Shown here piece after piece: positions 59,681 to 64,000 of a DNA stretch of 64,000 bases; position 1 is the first letter of the stretch; each line of letters begins with the position of its first letter. The position numbers were made by a program, and so were the translations under genes. The notes under the pieces were generated by a model, which had not been told where the DNA came from, ran no database searches, and was given only the letters and a program-made list of their open reading frames with translations. The stretch is from Methanococcoides methylutens MM1 (lineage in GTDB: Archaea > Halobacteriota > Methanosarcinia > Methanosarcinales > Methanosarcinaceae): positions 62,001 to 126,000 of the forward strand of contig NZ_CP009518.1 in assembly GCF_000970325.1 (NCBI RefSeq), written 5' to 3'.

Positions 59681-61105
59681 TTGAACCCAACCTATATGAT
59701 ACTTGGAAGTGGAAGTATCGGCTTTGCGGTTGCAAAAGAGCTTCGTGAGCTTGACAAGGACCTGATAATCGTTGACAGGGATAAACAAAAGGTAGAAACG
59801 CTGCGTGAAGAGGCATATGAGGCCTTTGAAGGCGATATCTCAGATCCAGAGATATTCCAGCACATAAACCTGAAGGAACTTACCGGCATACTTGTCCTGA
59901 GTTCTGATAATGAAGCTAATAAAAAAGCCCTTGAGAACATCTCACAGCTGGAGCTGGATGATGTTTATTGTGTTGCAAGGGCATCTGATGCCATAAGTCT
60001 GCAGGAGATGGACGGGCTTGGTGCGGATCTTGTTGTAATGCCTTCAAGATTGGTTGCAAGATCGGTGGCAAGGTCCCTCGGACGTGCCGAGTCCCTGCGT
60101 CGTGGGAACAAGCTTTCCCAGTGGTTCAAAGGAATTTCCGGCAAGGATCTTGCAATTGTTGTGCATGATAATCCGGATCCGGATGCAATTGCCAGTGCTC
60201 TTGCACTGCAGAAGATCGCGGATTCTTTTGATGTGAGGTCATCTATACTGTACCATGGCGAGATAGGCCATCAGGAGAACAAGGCATTCGTAAACCTTCT
60301 TGGAATTGACCTTAACAGAATGGAAGAGCACGACATCTCTGAATTCGATGACATCGCAATGGTTGACTGTGCTGTGCCAGCTGCCAATAATATGCTCTCT
60401 CCCGGTACACATCTGGGCATTGTCCTCGATCATCATCCTCTTGGAGAGGCTGAGATAGATGCTGATTTTGTAGATATCCGGCCGAACGTCGGAGCATCTG
60501 CCACAATACTTACCAAGTACCTCCAGGAGCTTAATATTGAGATTGAAAGCGAGTTGGCAACGGCGCTGCTCTATGGTATCAGGACAGACACCCTTGATTT
60601 CAGGAGAAACACTGACTCCGCAGATCTCTCAGCTGCAGCATTCCTTTATCCTCTGGCTGACCATGAGATCCTTGACCAGCTCGAGAGACCTTCCATGTCC
60701 ATCGAGACACTTGACATCCTCGGTGAGGCCATCATCAACCGTCAGGTCATAGGCAGCTACCTGCTGACAAATGTCGGTGTGGTCCGTGACCGTGATACAC
60801 TTCCTCAGGCAGCTGATTATCTGCTCAACCTTGAAGGTGTTTCAACATCCATCGTGTTCGGAGTTTCCGAGGACAGGATCTTCCTTTCAGGCAGAAGTAA
60901 CGACATCAGGGTCAATCTCGGTGAAGTGCTCAAAAGAGCATTCGGAGATGAGGCAGCAGGTGGTCATTCCAATGCTGCAGGGGCCCAGATCCCGCTTGGT
61001 GTGTTCAGTGACATAAAGGACCGTCAGACGCTTCTCAGGCTTGTTAACGAAGCGGTTGTCAAGAAGTTCCTCAATGCAATAGGCGTCGATGAGACGGTCG
61101 AATAA
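59681..61105 (+). CDS. TrkA-N domain / DHH phosphoesterase protein
   Basis: A 474-residue fusion. Residues 1-130 form a Rossmann TrkA-N domain (MILGSGSIGFAVAKELRELD), probably binding NAD or a nucleotide. A DHH domain from about 165 has VHDNPDPDAIASALA, VDCAVPA and LDHHPLGEAE, and the DHHA1 ending is GGHSNAAGAQIPLG. Relatives hydrolyse cyclic dinucleotides or short oligonucleotides; which applies here is unclear. The start is uncertain: TTG 59681 is the first canonical one, but a strong AGGAGGT sits before an in-frame ATA at 59639. Confidence 0.85.
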   Translation: MNPTYMILGSGSIGFAVAKELRELDKDLIIVDRDKQKVETLREEAYEAFEGDISDPEIFQHINLKELTGILVLSSDNEANKKALENISQLELDDVYCVARASDAISLQEMDGLGADLVVMPSRLVARSVARSLGRAESLRRGNKLSQWFKGISGKDLAIVVHDNPDPDAIASALALQKIADSFDVRSSILYHGEIGHQENKAFVNLLGIDLNRMEEHDISEFDDIAMVDCAVPAANNMLSPGTHLGIVLDHHPLGEAEIDADFVDIRPNVGASATILTKYLQELNIEIESELATALLYGIRTDTLDFRRNTDSADLSAAAFLYPLADHEILDQLERPSMSIETLDILGEAIINRQVIGSYLLTNVGVVRDRDTLPQAADYLLNLEGVSTSIVFGVSEDRIFLSGRSNDIRVNLGEVLKRAFGDEAAGGHSNAAGAQIPLGVFSDIKDRQTLLRLVNEAVVKKFLNAIGVDETVE

Positions 61106-61134
61106 GTTTACTAATACCGTATGAAAGAAACTCT

Positions 61135-61860
61135 ATGACAGACCATTTTTCAGAATACCGGCAGTCCCTTATCAGGGACCTTCAGGAAGAACTTGAAGCT
61201 GCCGGTTCTATTTCTATTGAAGATATCGCCTCGCAGATACGTGAGGTCGGGTTTTCATGCAGGATGTGTGGGAGTTGTTGTAAAAGGTTCGGGGGAGATA
61301 ATCGTGTTTTCCTGACATCTGCAGATCTGGAATTGCTGAAAAGCTGTCCTTCATGTCCGGAAGATGCTGCAGTGCCAATGGTTCCGGATGAAATGGATAT
61401 GCATTCTTCAGCTTCTATCCTTGAACATCTTCATGAGTTCGATATCGATCAGGAAGGAAGGCTGCACACTTTTGGATGGATGCTCAAAAGGAATGATTGC
61501 GGCGATTGTTTCTTTATCAGGGAGGACGGCAGCAACCGCTGTGGTATCTATGCCAACAGGTCGATGATCTGCAGGACGTATCCTTTCTATATTGAGAATG
61601 GTAAATTGGAGAGCTCCGAATGCGAGGGGCTTGGGGATGGGATCTCTATTGAGGATTCGCTTGTTCTTGCAAGGGACCTTGTTGACAGGTATGTCACGGA
61701 GATAAAAGATACGATGCTTATCTATGAGAATTTCGAGGAAACGGGATCATCTTCTGATTCTGAGGATGTTCTAAGGAAAAATCTTGAAGATGGGAATCTT
61801 GCCTTTGTTGTGCATGATTGTACTGGAATGTCCATCTTTTCACTTAAATTATATAAGTGA
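61135..61860 (+). CDS. YkgJ-type Fe-S/zinc cluster protein
   Basis: A 241-residue protein of the YkgJ family. The Cys cluster is at about 43-52 (CRMCGSCCKRFGG), with later Cys in CPSCPED, RNDCGDCFF, NRCGIYANRSMICRTYP and SSECEGL, ending HDCTG. These can bind a zinc or Fe-S centre. The function is not firmly known; some relatives are thought to be oxidases or ligand carriers. It starts 29 bases after the DHH gene, so may be co-transcribed with it. Confidence 0.82.
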   Translation: MTDHFSEYRQSLIRDLQEELEAAGSISIEDIASQIREVGFSCRMCGSCCKRFGGDNRVFLTSADLELLKSCPSCPEDAAVPMVPDEMDMHSSASILEHLHEFDIDQEGRLHTFGWMLKRNDCGDCFFIREDGSNRCGIYANRSMICRTYPFYIENGKLESSECEGLGDGISIEDSLVLARDLVDRYVTEIKDTMLIYENFEETGSSSDSEDVLRKNLEDGNLAFVVHDCTGMSIFSLKLYK

Positions 61861-61914
61861 GTATGTTCATCGATTGTTTTATTTATAAGATATGCCTTAA
61901 TTGCAGTGATTACC

Positions 61915-63201
61915 ATGGCCAATAGTAATGATCATCCAATGACGATCTCAGAGAAGATCTTCTCCAAAGCTTCAGGAAAAACGGTAAAAGCAGGAGAGTT
62001 TGTACTTGCGAACATCGATCGTGCAATGACCCACGATATCACCGGACCACTTGCAATAGACGGTTTCTACGATATCATGCGTGACAAGGAAGAGAAAAAG
62101 GTCTGGGACCCAAGCAAGATCGTGATCGTTTTTGATCATCAGGTCCCTGCAGATTCCCTCAATGCATCTGCAAACCACATCAAGCTCAGGCAATTCGCAA
62201 AGGAGCAGGACATACTGAACTATGACGTTTATGAAGGTGTCTGCCACCAGGTCATGCCTGAGATGGGACACGTTCGTCCAGGTGACCTTATTGTGGGCTC
62301 AGACTCCCACACATGTGCATATGGTTCCCTTGGTGCTTTCTCCACAGGTGTCGGATCAACTGACATGGCAGCGGTCTTCGCATCAGGAAAGCTATGGTTC
62401 AAGGTGCCTGAGACCATCAGGTTCGAGGCCAATGGCAAGCTTCCAAAGAATGTCTATTCAAAGGATCTTATCCTTCACATGATCGGTGATGTCGGGGCAG
62501 AGGGTGCCAGGTACATGGCAGCTGAGTATGCAGGTTCCACCATCGAGGGACTTCCGATCTCAGAACGTATGACAATTTCCAACATGGCTATCGAGATGGG
62601 TGGAAAGGCAGGTATCATTGAGCCTGACAAGACCACAGAGGCATACCTCCAGGAGCGTATTCCTGACTACAAGCTTGACACATACTGGAAATCCGATGAG
62701 GATGCAGAGTATGCAGAGTTCCATGACTATGATGTATCTGATCTTGAGCCACAGGTCGCATGTCCTCACAATGTCGACAACGTGAAGCCTGTAACCGAAG
62801 TTGAGGGAACAAAGGTAGATCAGGTCTTCGTCGGTTCCTGTACCAACGGACGTTTCGAGGATATCAAGATCGTTGCCGAGATGATGGGCGATGAACCGGT
62901 TGCAAAGGGTGTCCGCCTGCTTATCATTCCTGCATCAAGGACAGAATACATGAAGGTTCTGCGTGCAGGATATGTGGAGCAGTTCATGGATGCAGGTGCA
63001 ATTGTGGAGTCACCATGCTGTGGTCCATGTATGGGTGGATCTTTCGGTCTGCTCGGTGATGGTGAGGTAGGTCTTGCTACATCCAACCGTAACTTTAAGG
63101 GACGTGAAGGCAGTCCGGAATCATTCGTATATCTCAGTTCACCTGCAACAGCTGCAGCATCTGCACTGACAGGTGAGATCACTGATCCAAGAAAGATCTG
63201 A
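61915..63201 (+). CDS. Aconitase-family dehydratase large subunit (LeuC / HacA type)
   Basis: A 428-residue aconitase-superfamily large subunit. Fe-S ligands are in [10 protein letters not shown] and [11 protein letters not shown], and substrate motifs are [20 protein letters not shown] and [12 protein letters not shown]. It isomerises 3-isopropylmalate (leucine) or homoaconitate (lysine or coenzyme B synthesis), and sequence alone does not decide. The start chosen is ATG 61915; 61906 is the earliest. The small subunit is not in this window. Confidence 0.93.
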   Translation: MANSNDHPMTISEKIFSKASGKTVKAGEFVLANIDRAMTHDITGPLAIDGFYDIMRDKEEKKVWDPSKIVIVFDHQVPADSLNASANHIKLRQFAKEQDILNYDVYEGVCHQVMPEMGHVRPGDLIVGSDSHTCAYGSLGAFSTGVGSTDMAAVFASGKLWFKVPETIRFEANGKLPKNVYSKDLILHMIGDVGAEGARYMAAEYAGSTIEGLPISERMTISNMAIEMGGKAGIIEPDKTTEAYLQERIPDYKLDTYWKSDEDAEYAEFHDYDVSDLEPQVACPHNVDNVKPVTEVEGTKVDQVFVGSCTNGRFEDIKIVAEMMGDEPVAKGVRLLIIPASRTEYMKVLRAGYVEQFMDAGAIVESPCCGPCMGGSFGLLGDGEVGLATSNRNFKGREGSPESFVYLSSPATAAASALTGEITDPRKI

Positions 63202-63227
63202 GAGTGTCTCTCAGTTCTCTTTTTTTT
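63198..63227 (+). terminator. Terminator after the LeuC/HacA gene
   Basis: CTGAGAG (63198-63204) pairs with CTCTCAG (63208-63214) over a TGT loop, followed by TTCTCTTTTTTTT. This is a strong intrinsic-type terminator overlapping the stop codon. Confidence 0.75.
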
Positions 63228-63276
63228 ATGCGGTGACCAAAACAGATATATTTGAATATTGATTACTAAATCAAGA

Positions 63277-63333
63277 CGTTGGATTATAAACCAACAAAGA
63301 TTCCGTCATATTTTGTAGGATTACAAGCCAACG
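63277..63333. repeat. Imperfect direct repeat between convergent genes
   Basis: CGTTGGATTATAAACCAAC (63277-63295) recurs as GTAGGATTACAAGCCAACG (63315-63333), spaced 38 bases. The first can fold as GTTGG/CCAAC. The 189-base gap holds no gene. A non-coding RNA or operator pair is possible. Confidence 0.35.
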
Positions 63334-63390
63334 TCACATTACTTCTAATTCCTAACGGCATTATTTTCTTCAAAAAAAGAAGCTGGTCCG

Positions 63391-63801
63391 TTATTTCTGG
63401 AACAGCTGTTTTATTATATCCCTTGCACTGAGTATTCCTATAGGTCTATAGGAAGCACCCACGGTCTCTTCCGACATAACGATAAGTCTGTGCACTTTTT
63501 TTGCCGCCATCAGTTCTGCAGCATCATGAACGGTAGCTGAGGGATTGATCGTTTCGACTGAATCGGACATAATGTCTTCAACGGAAGCTATTTCCCAGTT
63601 TTTGTCCTTCATCTTGCGCAGGATATCCACATCAGATATAACGCCAAAGGTCTCTCCGTTATCCTCTATGGCCACTATGGCAGAAACGCTGTTGTCAGCC
63701 ATTGCCTTTGCTATTTCAACAGCATTTGATTCCATTGGTACTGTTACTACTCCCCTTGTCATAACGTCTTTGACCTGCATGTTTTCTGCTATCAATTCCA
63801 T
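63391..63801 (-). CDS. Tandem CBS-domain protein
   Basis: A 136-residue protein with two CBS motifs (about 10-65 and 72-130): MTRGVVTVPMESNAVEIAKA, GVISDVDILRKMKD and then SATVHDAAELMAAKKVHRLI, GILSARDIIKQL. It binds an adenosyl ligand such as AMP or SAM and probably regulates a partner. The start is uncertain. GGGAGG ends one base before ATG 63801; TTG 63795, in frame, has a better 7-base spacing, and TTG 63819 is the earliest. Confidence 0.88.
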   Translation of the reverse strand: MELIAENMQVKDVMTRGVVTVPMESNAVEIAKAMADNSVSAIVAIEDNGETFGVISDVDILRKMKDKNWEIASVEDIMSDSVETINPSATVHDAAELMAAKKVHRLIVMSEETVGASYRPIGILSARDIIKQLFQK

Positions 63802-63975
63802 TCCTCCCTTTATCTCCAAAGTATTCAGTATTTGACGCGCGATACCTGCAGAATTTACTGCTACAGTATTTATTTGAAGAATTTGCTATAAATAGGCATC
63901 GGGTAATTGAAATCCTTTTTAAAGGAGTAGTACAATAGCTAAGTAATCCTAATCTCATGGCTTGTGAAATATTTC

Positions 63976-64000
63976 ATGAGCACACTCACAATTAAAGTAT
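63976..64000 (+). CDS. Possible truncated start of a gene
   Basis: ATG at 63976 opens a frame (MSTLTIKV) that runs off the window. CTTTTTAAAGG at about 63918 could be its TATA box, but no Shine-Dalgarno is seen. Too short to identify. Confidence 0.25.

Noticed and set aside
1-64000. CRISPR arrays, tRNA, rRNA and transposases
   Set aside because: No regular short repeats with spacers, no T-arm/acceptor pattern in the gaps that I read, and no transposase motif were found.

Overview
The window reads as a chromosomal segment of a methanogenic archaeon, most likely a Methanosarcinaceae member of the Methanococcoides/Methanolobus kind. The grounds are archaeal marker genes (tiaS, nob1, rli/ABCE1, deoxyhypusine synthase, pyruvoyl arginine decarboxylase, cofE for coenzyme F420, class I lysyl-tRNA synthetase) beside a bacterial-type tetrahydrofolate set (purN, glyA, folD, folP-like, metV, metF) of the sort described for Methanosarcina barkeri. 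Archaeal TATA boxes, GGAGG-type ribosome binding sites and PGF-CTERM surface-protein tails agree. The genus is an inference. No rRNA, tRNA, CRISPR array or transposase gene was seen.

Region 1 (1-17,460) is mostly housekeeping: hisH with an AIR-synthase-like gene; the slipin/NfeD membrane pair; a RecJ-like DHH protein; gfcR, nob1 and a double-KaiC ATPase; nadE, tiaS and a COG1395-type regulator; then purN, glyA, folD, folP-like and metV, which supply and use folate one-carbon units.

Region 2 (about 17,461-30,660) is a visibly A+T-richer accessory island lying between metV and metF. It encodes secreted or membrane proteins: a trypsin-like protease, a surface-anchored protein made of two copies of that protease's N-terminal prodomain, two small facing beta-rich exported proteins, a membrane-anchored tandem winged-helix regulator, a five-gene ABC-transporter operon with a beta-propeller protein, and several orphan exported proteins. 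Five promoters in the island carry the same operator (consensus near CAGTTGGATGATATGGACA), always 5 bases upstream of the TATA box. Two of them face each other as a perfect 19-bp inverted repeat. Four of the promoters are followed by a related structured 5' leader. This looks like a small uncharacterised secretion regulon, probably read by the regulator encoded within it.

Region 3 (30,717-64,000) returns to core functions: metF, thiC, cofE, thioredoxin, an MBL-fold nuclease, an EMC6-like protein, ABCE1, hisF, a mazG-U32-deoxyribosyltransferase-like operon, lysS, a polyamine/hypusine group (PLP decarboxylase, dys, pdaD), a DtxR-FeoA regulator with feoB, a DNA-repair pair (TPD nuclease and COG2231 glycosylase), prs, an nnr-moaC operon, a TrkA-N/DHH protein, a YkgJ-type protein, an aconitase-family LeuC/HacA and a CBS-domain protein.

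The links between genes are plausible on known biochemistry. PdaD makes agmatine, which TiaS attaches to tRNA-Ile. GlyA, FolD, MetV and MetF interconvert folate one-carbon units used by PurN. HisH and HisF, encoded 40 kb apart, form one synthase.
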